Assembly (NCBI RefSeq): GCF_024158025.1
Contig: NZ_JAMZEL010000003.1
Coordinates: 471,914-535,913, forward strand
DNA length: 64,000 nucleotides
Reading direction: 5' to 3'
Source of the DNA: Runella salmonicolor
GTDB lineage: Bacteria > Bacteroidota > Bacteroidia > Cytophagales > Spirosomataceae
Shown: positions 44,229 through 53,391 of the stretch, piece after piece
Numbering within the stretch: position 1 is the stretch's first letter
How the letters are laid out: each line of letters starts with the position of its first letter
The notes under the pieces: generated by a model
The model's input: the letters and a program-made list of their open reading frames with translations, nothing else
What the model was told of the DNA's origin: nothing
The model's database searches: none
Translations under genes and position numbers: made by a program

Positions 44229-44285
44229 CATCCCTTGATTTTTATTCTTCCTGTGCGTAAGTTGTTGCCAGAAACCCTTTTTCTG

Positions 44286-45128
44286 ATGCGACAACTTATT
44301 TTTTTATGCTTCATGCTGCTCCCCTGCGTGTGTATTGCCCAAAAACGCCCATCTTTTTCTTCTCTTGAGACCTATCTTGCGCAACTTTCACCCACTACGA
44401 TTGTCAACCTTCAGATAGAATCGCTAAAGGGTGAAATCTTTTTCAGCAAAGGGCCTACGGAGCCGGTGCCATCGGCGAGTATCATCAAAATTCCGATTTT
44501 GGTTGAGCTGATGGAACAGGTGAAAATGGGTAAAATCAACCTTGACGAGACCTATACTTTGGTGAATGCCGATAGAACGGGTGGCTCGGGCGTGATGGCC
44601 TCGTACCCCGATGGTCAACAGATGTCGCTCAAAGAGGTGGCCCGCTTGATGATGATTGCGAGCGACAATACGGCCACCAATATTTTTATCAGAAAACTGG
44701 GGCGGGAAAAAATCAACGACCGTATGAAACTCCTCGGTTTGGCGAGCCTCCAGTTGAATAGGGTGATGATGGACACGGCGGCCGTAGCGCGGGGGATTGA
44801 TAATTATGTCACCGCCCGTGACATCAATGCATTATTGCGTCTTATTTATAGTCACAAAGTAGCAACGCCAGCTTTATGTGAGCAAATGATGGAGTTTTTG
44901 TTTGAAAATCGGGACACAGTTACGTTGCCGAGGCTCATTCCCAAAACCATCAAAATAGCGCACAAAACGGGCGGACTGACGTACGTACGCGGCGATGCGG
45001 GCATTGTGTTTGCGGCCACACCCTTTGTGATTTCAGTTTTTGTGAGAGGAACCTCTGAAAAAGACGCCGAAAAGATGATTGGTGAAATCGGTGAAATTTG
45101 TTTTAATATTTTCAACAAGAAAAACTAA
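44286..45128 (+). CDS. Class-A beta-lactamase-fold serine hydrolase
   Basis: A 280-residue exported protein. The ATG at 44286 gives signal MRQLIFLCFMLLPCVCIAQ; the frame extends back to 44235. Active-site elements are SIIK (S65-K68), SDN (126-128) and HKTGG. The omega-loop region shows no obvious Glu166 equivalent; it reads MMDTAAVARGIDN. It is therefore probably a penicillin-binding-fold peptidase or esterase, not an efficient beta-lactamase. It precedes the FMN-binding gene by 6 bp. Confidence 0.87.
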   Translation: MRQLIFLCFMLLPCVCIAQKRPSFSSLETYLAQLSPTTIVNLQIESLKGEIFFSKGPTEPVPSASIIKIPILVELMEQVKMGKINLDETYTLVNADRTGGSGVMASYPDGQQMSLKEVARLMMIASDNTATNIFIRKLGREKINDRMKLLGLASLQLNRVMMDTAAVARGIDNYVTARDINALLRLIYSHKVATPALCEQMMEFLFENRDTVTLPRLIPKTIKIAHKTGGLTYVRGDAGIVFAATPFVISVFVRGTSEKDAEKMIGEIGEICFNIFNKKN

Positions 45129-45134
45129 ACCCTA

Positions 45135-46700
45135 ATGAATACTCTTTTGAATTGGCTTGCGCTCATTCCGTGGTGGATATGCTTTCCCATCATTTTGGCC
45201 ATTGTTGCTATTTGGGACATTACCCAAAAAAAGCACACCGTTTTGCACAACTTTCCAGTCATTGGGCACCTGCGGTATTGGCTAGAAACGATTGGACCGG
45301 AGTTTCGGCAATATATTGTGGCCAACAACCGCGAGGAATTGCCGTTCAATCGCCGGCAGCGATCGTGGATTTATGCTTCGTCGAAACGGGAAAATAATTT
45401 TCAGGGTTTCGGGACTGACCAGGATGTCAACAGCGCGGGTTTTATCTTTATCAAACCCGCTTTGGTAACCAAACGATTGGCCAAAGACCATCCTTACCGC
45501 GAAAATCCGTACGTTTTGCCAGCGCCCAAAGTGATTGGGTTGAGCCATAATCGCCGCAAACCCTACCGTCCGAAGCAGGTCATTAATATTTCAGGAATGA
45601 GTTTTGGGTCGTTATCGGCATCGGCGATTACCGCCCTCAACGAAGGGGCGGCGAAGTTTGGCTGTTACCACAATACAGGAGAAGGAGGGTTCTCGCCGTA
45701 CCACGATAAAGGCGCCGACGTAGTGCTCAACATCGGCACAGCGTATTTCGGTATTCGTGACGACGACGGGAATTTTATCATGGAAAAATTGGTCCGACTG
45801 ACGCAGAAAAACCCAGCCATTCGGATGCTTGAATTGAAACTCTCGCAAGGAGCAAAACCTGGTAAAGGAGGGGTATTGCCAGCGGCCAAAATCACGAAAG
45901 AGATTGCGGAAATCCGCCACGTACCTATCGGGAAAGACGTCATCTCTCCCGCAGCGCATAGCGCTTTTTCGACCCTACCCGAAATGTTGGATTTGATTGA
46001 AGCCATGGCCGAGGCTACGGGGCTACCCGTAGGTATCAAAGCAGCCGTGGGAAAACTGGACATGTGGGAGCAACTAGCGGAGCTAATGGTGAAAACGGGC
46101 CGTGGGCCCGACTTTATTACTATCGACGGTGGGGAAGGAGGAACGGGTGCTGCCCCTCCGTCGTTTGCCGACCATGTGTCTTTGCCGTGGGTGTATGGGT
46201 TTTCGAGTGTATATAAAATCTTTAAAAAACACGGACTCACCGACCGAATAACGTTCATTGGGTCGGGGAAACTAGGTCTCCCCGCGCAAGCGATTATGGC
46301 GTTTGCGATGGGCGCCGATATTATCAACGTTGCCCGTGAAGCCATGATGTCGATTGGGTGTATTCAGGCACAGATATGCCATACCAACCGCTGTCCTGCG
46401 GGAGTAGCTACCCAAAATAAATGGTTGCAGGCAGGCCTCGATCCAGCGCTTAAAAGTGAACGTTTTTACCATTACGGAAAAACATTGACCAAAGAGATTC
46501 TCGAAATAGCGATTGCGTGTGGTTACGAACATCCCTGTCAGTTTACGATGGAAGATGTAGACGTAGCCATGGGCGACAATAACCATACCCGCTCACTCAG
46601 AGTGGTTTATGACTACGAAAAAGCCCCCGTACCTTACGACGGCATTGATGCACTGATCAATTGCCAATACTTGGGCGGTGGCCTTAAAAAAGAACATTAA
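45135..46700 (+). CDS. FMN-binding glutamate-synthase-family protein
   Basis: A 521-residue protein with N-terminal hydrophobic segment (LIPWWICFPIILAIVAIW), then the glutamate synthase FMN/Fe-S catalytic domain (about 150-470). Motifs are NISGMSFGSLSASAITALN, GGEGGTGAAPPSF and the cysteine cluster CIQAQICHTNRCPAG. It lacks the glutaminase domain of GltB, so it is the stand-alone GltS-like type of uncertain substrate. It is tightly spaced with its neighbours in the run ending at dprA. Confidence 0.92.
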   Translation: MNTLLNWLALIPWWICFPIILAIVAIWDITQKKHTVLHNFPVIGHLRYWLETIGPEFRQYIVANNREELPFNRRQRSWIYASSKRENNFQGFGTDQDVNSAGFIFIKPALVTKRLAKDHPYRENPYVLPAPKVIGLSHNRRKPYRPKQVINISGMSFGSLSASAITALNEGAAKFGCYHNTGEGGFSPYHDKGADVVLNIGTAYFGIRDDDGNFIMEKLVRLTQKNPAIRMLELKLSQGAKPGKGGVLPAAKITKEIAEIRHVPIGKDVISPAAHSAFSTLPEMLDLIEAMAEATGLPVGIKAAVGKLDMWEQLAELMVKTGRGPDFITIDGGEGGTGAAPPSFADHVSLPWVYGFSSVYKIFKKHGLTDRITFIGSGKLGLPAQAIMAFAMGADIINVAREAMMSIGCIQAQICHTNRCPAGVATQNKWLQAGLDPALKSERFYHYGKTLTKEILEIAIACGYEHPCQFTMEDVDVAMGDNNHTRSLRVVYDYEKAPVPYDGIDALINCQYLGGGLKKEH

Positions 46701-46709
46701 CATTCATTC

Positions 46710-47798
46710 ATGGACCAACGTCTTTATCAATTAGGATTACACTTGACCCCCGGATTGGGCGGGGTATTGATTCGTTATTTGATTGCTCACTTTGGAGATG
46801 CCCAAAAGGTATTTGAAGCTAACTATAAAACGTTGATTCGCGTTACGGGCGTTGGAGAGGCAATTGCCCGGACTGTTCTGCAAAAAGAAGGTTTGAGAGC
46901 AGCTGAAGTAGAACTTCTGAAATTGGAGAAGTTAAACGCTAATATGGTTTTTTATACGGATGACCACTTCCCGCAGCGGCTCAAATCCCTTTATGATGCC
47001 CCCGTTTTGCTGTATACCAAAGGCAACATTGATTTCAACAAGGGCCGTTATGTGTCTTTGGTTGGCACCCGAAAAGCGACCGATTACGGCCGAAATATCA
47101 CCGAGCAGATTGTAGAAGGGCTTGTTAACCACGACGTAACGATTGTCAGTGGATTGGCGTATGGCATTGATATTGCGGCGCACCGAGCCAGCGTAAGGAG
47201 TCAAATGCCGACGATTGGTGTGATGGCTACGGGGGTGGATGTGATTTATCCCGAAGGGCATACCAAAACGGCGAGAGAGATGGAGCCTAACGGTGGAATT
47301 GTGACGGAATACTGTTTGGGAACCAAGCCCGATTCGATGCGTTTCCCCGCCCGAAATCGTATCATCGCTGGGCTTTCTGATGCGGTCATTGTGGTGGAAT
47401 CGGCTAAGAAGGGTGGGGGATTGCTTACCGCCGAGTTTGCCAATAATTACAACCGGGATGTATTTGCCGTGCCCGGCAATTTGTCGAACCCCTATTCGGT
47501 TGGCCCCAATAATCTAATCAGCGCTAATAAAGCCCAGATTTTTACGGGCGTAGAAAATTTACTGGAATCATTAAGTTGGCTCACTACCAAAGCATCCGTA
47601 AAGGCCACGTTGCCCGACCATTTTACCCAGGAGGAAAGCCAAATTGTGGCGTTATTGCGTCAAAGAGGCGAAATGCACATTGATAATCTCACCTGGGAAA
47701 GTCAGGTCTCGACGGGAAAATTGGCCACGCTGTTGCTCAATCTTGAATTGCAGGGCTACATTCGTTCGCTGCCTGGTAAACGCTATGCGCTGGGGTAG
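46710..47798 (+). CDS. dprA: DNA-processing protein DprA
   Basis: A 362-residue protein that loads RecA on incoming single-stranded DNA in transformation. An N-terminal HhH-type region is followed by the Rossmann-like core (about 100-295) with VGTRKATDYGRN, SGLAYGIDIAAHR, FPARNRIIAGLSDA and GGGLLTAEFA. A C-terminal winged-helix region (about 305-362) follows. Together with comEC (10610) it suggests natural transformation. It is the last gene in its run and ends at a repeat-rich convergent region. Confidence 0.96.
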   Translation: MDQRLYQLGLHLTPGLGGVLIRYLIAHFGDAQKVFEANYKTLIRVTGVGEAIARTVLQKEGLRAAEVELLKLEKLNANMVFYTDDHFPQRLKSLYDAPVLLYTKGNIDFNKGRYVSLVGTRKATDYGRNITEQIVEGLVNHDVTIVSGLAYGIDIAAHRASVRSQMPTIGVMATGVDVIYPEGHTKTAREMEPNGGIVTEYCLGTKPDSMRFPARNRIIAGLSDAVIVVESAKKGGGLLTAEFANNYNRDVFAVPGNLSNPYSVGPNNLISANKAQIFTGVENLLESLSWLTTKASVKATLPDHFTQEESQIVALLRQRGEMHIDNLTWESQVSTGKLATLLLNLELQGYIRSLPGKRYALG

Positions 47799-47843
47799 AT
47801 TATTAGGAGTGAGGAGCGAGTAGGTAGGAATGAGTAGGCAGGA

Positions 47844-47893
47844 GACAGAAGTGAGGAGTAGCGGTTTTGTTATTCTCACTCCTCACTTCTGTC
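47844..47893. terminator. 16-bp palindrome between dprA and the M48 protease gene
   Basis: GACAGAAGTGAGGAGT pairs perfectly with ACTCCTCACTTCTGTC across 18 nt, preceded by a run of GTGAGGAG/GAGTAGG repeats from about 47807. It sits between convergent genes and may end both transcripts. In sequence type it belongs with the other intergenic palindromes. Confidence 0.75.
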
Positions 47894-47903
47894 GTCTCAC
47901 TTC

Positions 47904-49388
47904 TTATTTTCCAATTACTTTCAACAACATTCCCTTCTGGATTGGGCTGTCGGCTTTCATACTATTGACCACGCCCAATTCTTCGATTCGGTTGGCTGGC
48001 ATTCCCAGCGCCGTCATGATTTCCTTAAATGTACCGTTGCGCGGGGCATTTTTTACAAATATGCGTTCGGGCTTGCGATTCAGTTTGTCGGGGTCGTTCA
48101 ATAAACGAAAATTTTCGGCCGTATTTCGAAACGTAGGGTACAAGTTACCAAAAACATCGGCGGTGGTTACTCCGTGAATGGCGTAAATCAAACCGTTGTA
48201 TTGAATGAGCCACGTGGCCAGCTGAACCGTGTTGGCGGGCGTTTGGGGTTGTTGTTGTTGAGTTTGTCCTTGTTGCTGCTGCTGAGGTTGTTGCTGCGAA
48301 ATCATGACGATGGCTTGGTTGCCGTGAATGGTCTTACGAGCAGATTCCAACACTTTTAAATTGTACTGCCTGACCATATTTTGAGCGGCCGAATCCAGCG
48401 TGCCGCCCTGTGCTACATTGAGCAACATCTCTGCTTTACCATCTTTGGGCGCCATCACAAATTGAACAGGGGAGTTTTGGGTTTGCCAACCGCTCGGAAT
48501 AGGAAATTGAAAGCGAAGCTCTGGATGATAAAAAACGCTATTTTCAACAAAGCCCTGTTTGGGGTCTTCACCGTACACAATACCATTAATCATTTGTAAA
48601 TAACTTTCACGATTTACGGCGTAATTACCGACATTCTTGGCTTGCCAATCTTTGGCCATTGCGTGAACATTGTTGAAACGGTCGCCTGGATCAGGGTGCG
48701 TCGACATTATGTTGGGAATAGATTGGCCTGCGTTGTCCGAAATACGTTTAATAGTGCCGAAGAAATTAGCCATTTGGTGTGCATCATAGCCTACTTTGCT
48801 CGAATATTCCACCCCAATTTTATCAGATTCGGATTCGTGGGCACGGCTGTAGCTGAGCATCAGCATTTGTAGACCCTGCATGGCTTGTTCACCAAATTGG
48901 GCTAGTTTGGGCGAAATGACCATACCCGCAATCAATCCCACAGTGCCTAAAATTTGGCTGGTCTGTTGCCGGGCTGAGTGTCTCGCCGTAACGTGGCCGA
49001 TTTCATGACCTAAAACCCCCGCAAATTCGGCTTCATTGTTGAAGTGCGCCATGATGCCTCGGGTAAAATACACATAGCCTCCAGGCACGGCAAAAGCATT
49101 GACCACTGGAGAGTCAATGATGTTGAACTGGTAAGGAAGCTCAGGACGGTGCGAAATTTTAGCCATCGCCATCCCTTTTTCAGAGATAAAACTTTGCAAT
49201 CTTTTATCTTCATATAAACCCATGGAAGCAACAATGGAAGGGTGAGATTGTTGGCCCAAAGCAATTTCCTGATCGGCCGACATCAGGATGATTTCCCTTT
49301 TGCCTGTCACGGGATTGCGCGAACAAGATTGCAATACAACTAAACCCATCACAAAGGGTATCCAATTAAAACGAAAGAGTGTTCTCAT
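47904..49388 (-). CDS. M48-family metalloprotease lipoprotein
   Basis: A 494-residue envelope protease (BepA/LoiP-like). The ATG at 49388 gives signal MRTLFRFNWIPFVMGLVVLQSC with a lipobox cysteine; the frame opens earlier at 49493. The zinc motif is HEIGHVTARH. A Gln-rich linker (QQQPQQQQQGQTQQQQPQ) follows in the C-terminal half, then a closing segment resembling the LysM-like tail of this family (DSPIQKGMLLKVIG). The role is probably outer-membrane protein quality control. Confidence 0.92.
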   Translation of the reverse strand: MRTLFRFNWIPFVMGLVVLQSCSRNPVTGKREIILMSADQEIALGQQSHPSIVASMGLYEDKRLQSFISEKGMAMAKISHRPELPYQFNIIDSPVVNAFAVPGGYVYFTRGIMAHFNNEAEFAGVLGHEIGHVTARHSARQQTSQILGTVGLIAGMVISPKLAQFGEQAMQGLQMLMLSYSRAHESESDKIGVEYSSKVGYDAHQMANFFGTIKRISDNAGQSIPNIMSTHPDPGDRFNNVHAMAKDWQAKNVGNYAVNRESYLQMINGIVYGEDPKQGFVENSVFYHPELRFQFPIPSGWQTQNSPVQFVMAPKDGKAEMLLNVAQGGTLDSAAQNMVRQYNLKVLESARKTIHGNQAIVMISQQQPQQQQQGQTQQQQPQTPANTVQLATWLIQYNGLIYAIHGVTTADVFGNLYPTFRNTAENFRLLNDPDKLNRKPERIFVKNAPRNGTFKEIMTALGMPANRIEELGVVNSMKADSPIQKGMLLKVIGK

Positions 49389-49589
49389 AATAAGCAGTGG
49401 TAAAATCAACAACGATTTATTTTCTGATGGACGAAGTAGGCGCAAGAACGTCACTTTTGGTTGCAAGTTTAAAAAATGTTTTATCGCTAACAATAGGGAT
49501 ATGGGTTAGCCATGAAAATCTTCTATTTTTGAAAAATTGAATACATTTCCTCAAAGATAGGACATCCTGGCTTAAAAACACTAACTGAT

Positions 49590-50402
49590 ATGGTTCCACT
49601 TATTACGCTCAATAACGGCATTACAATGCCACAATTTGGATTGGGTATTTATGACCCGCAACCCGACCAAGACATCAAACAGGCGGTGTTATTGGCTTTT
49701 GAATTGGGCTACCGACTGGTAGATACGGCCACGGCCTACAAAAATGAGCGTGAAGTGGGCCAAGCCATACGAGACAGTGGACTAGCCCGCGAAGAAATAT
49801 TTGTCACCACCAAAGTCAGGAACGAAGACCAAGGCTACGCATCAACGTTGCGAGCTTTTGAAGAAAGCCTTCGGCAGCTAAACACGGATTATGTGGATTT
49901 GTATTTGATTCATTGGCCCGTAAAAGAGCACCGTATCCAAACTTGGAAAGCGTTGGAGCAAATTTATGCGGAGAGAAAAGCCCGGGCCATCGGTGTTTCC
50001 AATTATTACATCTCTCATTTTGAGGAACTATGGCCAGAGGCAGAAATCATTCCTGCCGTCAATCAGTTTGAATTGAGCCCTTATTGCTATTTGCCCGAAC
50101 AAATACAATACTGTCGTCAACGGGGTATTCAGGTAGAAGGCTATGCGCCGTTGGTCAGGGGAATGAAAGCAAACGATGCTAGGCTTGTCCAAATCGCTGA
50201 AAAATACGGTAAAAGTACGTTTCAGGTATTGATACGCTGGTCGTTGCAGCAGGGGGCTATTACAATACCAAAATCGGTGAGCAAGAATCGGTTAGCGGCA
50301 AATATAGATGTGTTTGACTTTCAACTTTCTGCCGAAGATATGGCCGAAATGAATACTTGGCACGACAATACACGCGTTGCCGACGACCCGATGGATTATT
50401 GA
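49590..50402 (+). CDS. Aldo/keto reductase
   Basis: A 270-residue NADPH-dependent oxidoreductase, full length for the short AKR5-like branch. The catalytic tetrad is visible: D45 and Y50 in DTATAYKNEREVG, K75 in VTTKV and H108 in YLIHWP. NADPH-binding residues lie in IPKSVSKNRLAAN. Substrate unknown. The repeat array at 50409-50483 follows directly. The start ATG is the first in frame. Confidence 0.95.
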   Translation: MVPLITLNNGITMPQFGLGIYDPQPDQDIKQAVLLAFELGYRLVDTATAYKNEREVGQAIRDSGLAREEIFVTTKVRNEDQGYASTLRAFEESLRQLNTDYVDLYLIHWPVKEHRIQTWKALEQIYAERKARAIGVSNYYISHFEELWPEAEIIPAVNQFELSPYCYLPEQIQYCRQRGIQVEGYAPLVRGMKANDARLVQIAEKYGKSTFQVLIRWSLQQGAITIPKSVSKNRLAANIDVFDFQLSAEDMAEMNTWHDNTRVADDPMDY

Positions 50403-50408
50403 TTTTCC

Positions 50409-50483
50409 AACGTCGGCGAGGTAACGTCGGCGAGGTTCCAAACCTCGCCGACGTTCAAGGTTATGCCAAACCTCAGCGACGTT
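50409..50483. repeat. Array of AACGTCGGCGAGGTT repeats, direct and inverted
   Basis: Two direct copies (50409-50422, 50423-50437) are followed by an exact inverted copy (AACCTCGCCGACGTT, 50441-50455) with a 3-nt loop, and a diverged inverted copy at 50469-50483. It fills the gap between convergent genes, so the 15-bp stem could also act as a terminator. Confidence 0.85.
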
Positions 50484-50492
50484 CACGCGACG

Positions 50493-51620
50493 TTAAGAAA
50501 AGCACTTTTTAATTCCAGTAGTCACTCTTCCCAATTCCTCTTGGGTGAGGTTGGAACCCGAAGGAAGGCAAAGTCCATTTTCGAATAATCGCTCTGAAAT
50601 ACTTTTTCCATAATAGGGCGCGTCTTGAAAAATGGGCTGTAAATGCATCGGTTTCCACAACGGACGCGCCTCAATGTTTTCGGAAGCCAACGCCAACCGA
50701 ATATTCTCGCGGGTGATGCCGCCCGTCAGTTTGGGGTTAACAACCATGCAGCTCAGCCAACGATTGGAAAAACTACCTTCGGCTTCGGGCTGAAATGTGA
50801 TACCTTCAATACTGGATAATTCTCGTTCATAAAACGCAAAATTGGTACGGCGTTGGGCCACGCGCTCGTCAATCACTTCCATTTGACCGCGCCCGATGCC
50901 TGCGCAGATATTGCTCAGACGGTAGTTATAACCAATTTCTGAATGTTGGTAATGCGGCGCATTGTCGCGGGCTTGGGTAGCTAGAAAACGGGCTTTTTGA
51001 ATAAAGGCTTCATTGTCAGAAAGTAATGCCCCGCCACCCGACGTGGTGATGATTTTATTGCCGTTGAAAGAAAGGACATTCAGCAATCCAAAACTGCCCA
51101 TTTTCTTGCCTTGATACGACGCGCCCAAGGCCTCGGCGGCATCTTCAATGAGCGGAATGTCGTGCAATTGGCAGATTTCCTGAATTTCACGCATTTGGGC
51201 GGGCATTCCGTAGAGGTGCACCGCAATGACCGCCTTCACGTTTTTTCCTTTTGCTTTTTCGCTTTTGATGGCCGTTTCGAGGGCGTCAGGGCTTATATTC
51301 CACGTATCCAATTCCGAATCAACAAAAACGGGCGTGGCTCCCTGATACACAATGGGATTGGCCGAAGCGGCAAAGGTAAATGATTGACACAGAACCACAT
51401 CTCCCCGTCCGACACCCAGTAGGATGAGTGCCAAATGCAGGGCGGCCGTGCCTGAAGAAAGAGCCGCGGCATGACCCGCCCCCACGTAAGTACACAAATC
51501 TCGTTCAAACCCATCGACATTGGGGCCCAGTGGTGCAATCCAATTGGCGGCAAAAGCCTCCTGTACATATTTTTGTTCGTGGCCGCTCAAATGCGGCGAT
51601 GAAAGCCAAATTTTATTCAT
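50493..51620 (-). CDS. DegT/DnrJ/EryC1/StrS-family aminotransferase
   Basis: A 375-residue PLP-dependent sugar aminotransferase. The PLP lysine is K189 in LSFNGNKIITTSGGG, with DAAEALGA earlier and HLYGMP in the middle. Length and motifs resemble the PglE-type UDP-4-keto-6-deoxy-GlcNAc aminotransferases of bacillosamine-like glycan synthesis; the exact substrate is not certain. It is divergent from nagA, linking two amino-sugar genes. Confidence 0.92.
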   Translation of the reverse strand: MNKIWLSSPHLSGHEQKYVQEAFAANWIAPLGPNVDGFERDLCTYVGAGHAAALSSGTAALHLALILLGVGRGDVVLCQSFTFAASANPIVYQGATPVFVDSELDTWNISPDALETAIKSEKAKGKNVKAVIAVHLYGMPAQMREIQEICQLHDIPLIEDAAEALGASYQGKKMGSFGLLNVLSFNGNKIITTSGGGALLSDNEAFIQKARFLATQARDNAPHYQHSEIGYNYRLSNICAGIGRGQMEVIDERVAQRRTNFAFYERELSSIEGITFQPEAEGSFSNRWLSCMVVNPKLTGGITRENIRLALASENIEARPLWKPMHLQPIFQDAPYYGKSISERLFENGLCLPSGSNLTQEELGRVTTGIKKCFS

Positions 51621-51632
51621 TGTTCTTTGGAA

Positions 51633-51666
51633 AACTTCCCGAAAGTTCTACATCTTTCGGGAAGTT
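51633..51666. repeat. AACTTCCCGAAAG palindrome between divergent genes
   Basis: AACTTCCCGAAAG pairs with CTTTCGGGAAGTT across 8 nt. It nearly matches the terminator at 28033-28065, but here it lies in the shared 5' region of the aminotransferase and nagA genes, so it cannot be a normal terminator for either. Confidence 0.8.
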
Positions 51667-51687
51667 CCCAAAAAAATCCACCAACCA

Positions 51688-52836
51688 ATGCACGCACTCA
51701 CAAACTGTACTATTTATACTGGTGAAGAGGTTTTGGCCAATTACGCCGTTTTGATTGAAAATGAAACCATTGTGGGCGTTGTTCTACAAGAAGATATTCC
51801 AAAGGATGTTTTATGCTTTGATTTACAAGGGTTTGACCTCCTTCCGGGCTTGGTTGACTTGCAACTTTATGGGGGAAAAAACGGCTTTTTCGTACGCGAT
51901 TTATCGGAGGAATCGCTCACGGATATGGTCCAAACGCACCGTCAGGATGGCACAGTTGGCTTGGTTCCTACGCTTTATTCTACCTCGCACGAAAGGATTT
52001 TAAAAGCAATCGAAGTAACCAAATCCTACATTGCAGCGGGTAAAACGGGCGTATTGGGGCTGCATATCGAAGGGCCGTTTATTAACTTTACCAAACGCGG
52101 TGCTCACAGTGCCCATGCCGTACGCGTACCAACCAAAGCAGAAATTGCCGAAATTATTGCCAGCTGTGAAGGGTTGCGCACAATCATGACGATTGCGCCC
52201 GAAATCTGGCCCGAAGAATTATTGCAACTTTTACAAGAAAGTGACATTATATTGTCATTGGGGCACACCAATGCCACGTACGAACAAGCCAAAGGGTATT
52301 TTAATAGTGGGATTCAGTTGGCAACGCACCTATACAACGCCATGCGCCCCTTTGAAAGCCGCGAACCGGGCGTGGTAACGGCCATTTGGGATACGCCTAC
52401 GGTCAATGCCAGCATCATTGTCGATGGTTATCATTGCGACTATGCCACGGTGCGGATTGCCAAACAGCTCATGCGGGAGCGCCTTTTTCTGATTTCAGAT
52501 GCTACTTTGGCCAAAATTGAACCGATCCGTTTTGAGTTTGAAGACTTTATTGCCAACTATGATGGGCACCGTTTACTCAACGATGAAGGTAAGCTTGCAG
52601 GCTCAGCCATTACGCTTCTCGACGCGGTGCGCAACTGCATTCACCACGCAGGAATCCCCAAAGACGAAGCCTTCAGAATGGCCACTATGTATCCCGCCCA
52701 ACACTTGGGCCTTGGCGACAAATTCGGTCGAATCAAAGCAGGGTATTCCGCCGATTTGGTGGTGTTGGATAATACTCAAATGCCCCAAAGCCTCGGAACG
52801 GACAGCCGTAGTGGAGGAGCAACCATTGTAGGATAA
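51688..52836 (+). CDS. nagA: N-acetylglucosamine-6-phosphate deacetylase
   Basis: A 382-residue amidohydrolase that converts GlcNAc-6-phosphate to GlcN-6-phosphate and acetate. The ATG at 51688 (MHALTNCTIYTGEEV) gives the usual length; the frame runs back to 51520 through the neighbour. Motifs are HIEGPF, SLGHTNATYEQA and THLYNAMRPFESREPG, with SDATLAK near the active-site Asp. It works in amino-sugar salvage. Confidence 0.95.
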   Translation: MHALTNCTIYTGEEVLANYAVLIENETIVGVVLQEDIPKDVLCFDLQGFDLLPGLVDLQLYGGKNGFFVRDLSEESLTDMVQTHRQDGTVGLVPTLYSTSHERILKAIEVTKSYIAAGKTGVLGLHIEGPFINFTKRGAHSAHAVRVPTKAEIAEIIASCEGLRTIMTIAPEIWPEELLQLLQESDIILSLGHTNATYEQAKGYFNSGIQLATHLYNAMRPFESREPGVVTAIWDTPTVNASIIVDGYHCDYATVRIAKQLMRERLFLISDATLAKIEPIRFEFEDFIANYDGHRLLNDEGKLAGSAITLLDAVRNCIHHAGIPKDEAFRMATMYPAQHLGLGDKFGRIKAGYSADLVVLDNTQMPQSLGTDSRSGGATIVG

Positions 52837-52885
52837 AGAATTGTAAACATCCAAAAAGCCTCGACGGAGGCGCAACCTTTATAGA

Positions 52886-53317
52886 ATGGAAGTTAAGTTT
52901 CAGATACGGTTGGAGAAACCAAACGCAGGAGTTGATTTTGGCATTCAGCAAGGAAGTGGGTCAAATTATGTAACCCTCCAAAAACAACGTTCAACGGGAG
53001 AAGACCTTGTTTTTGACTTTATGCTGAACCTAAAATCACAGACGGGTGAGTTCCCTATTTTTGTAGGGGCCGTGGCGCAAGGGTCGCCGCAGGAGCGATT
53101 TATATACATTGACATTGGCACTGCCGCTGGGCAAATGGGCAGCATTTGGAGCCGTCGGTTGAAAGTTCCCTTGAAGAGCATCACGTGGGAGATACTTCGG
53201 CAAGTCCAAACCGACGCACAGGCGGTGCTAGAAATCACTGTGCCAGGAATCGGTAAAGACGGTGGACCCACTTGCGGTAGTGTAAAAGGAGGCGAAGGCT
53301 GGAAGATAAAAGCCTGA
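52886..53317 (+). CDS. DUF5990-like protein
   Basis: A 143-residue protein without signal peptide. The pattern matches the DUF5990 type: FQIRLEKPNAGVDFGIQQG at the start, then FDFMLNLKS and the closing GPTCGSVKGGEGWKI. Function unknown. It follows nagA by 49 bp on the same strand; the two are metabolically unlinked as far as can be seen. Confidence 0.78.
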   Translation: MEVKFQIRLEKPNAGVDFGIQQGSGSNYVTLQKQRSTGEDLVFDFMLNLKSQTGEFPIFVGAVAQGSPQERFIYIDIGTAAGQMGSIWSRRLKVPLKSITWEILRQVQTDAQAVLEITVPGIGKDGGPTCGSVKGGEGWKIKA

Positions 53318-53352
53318 AAATGATTGAGGGAGTTAACAGGGGAGAAAAATGT

Positions 53353-53360
53353 TACATTTG
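53353..53360 (+). promoter_or_regulatory. -7 element TACATTTG
   Basis: The element matches TAnnTTTG and lies 31 bp before the SRPBCC gene start, so the leader would be about 25 nt. No TTTG -33 box is found at the usual distance. Confidence 0.45.
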
Positions 53361-53391
53361 TTAACCTTTACTGCTCAATGTTGACGTATCA

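Noticed and set aside
45665..46345. 226-codon minus-strand frame
   Set aside because: It is antisense to the FMN-binding glutamate-synthase-like gene, rich in Pro/Ser, with no recognisable domain.
48241..48300. CAG/CTG-type repeat expansion in the M48 gene
   Set aside because: It encodes a Gln-rich linker within an intact reading frame and is common in this protease type; no sign of instability beyond that.
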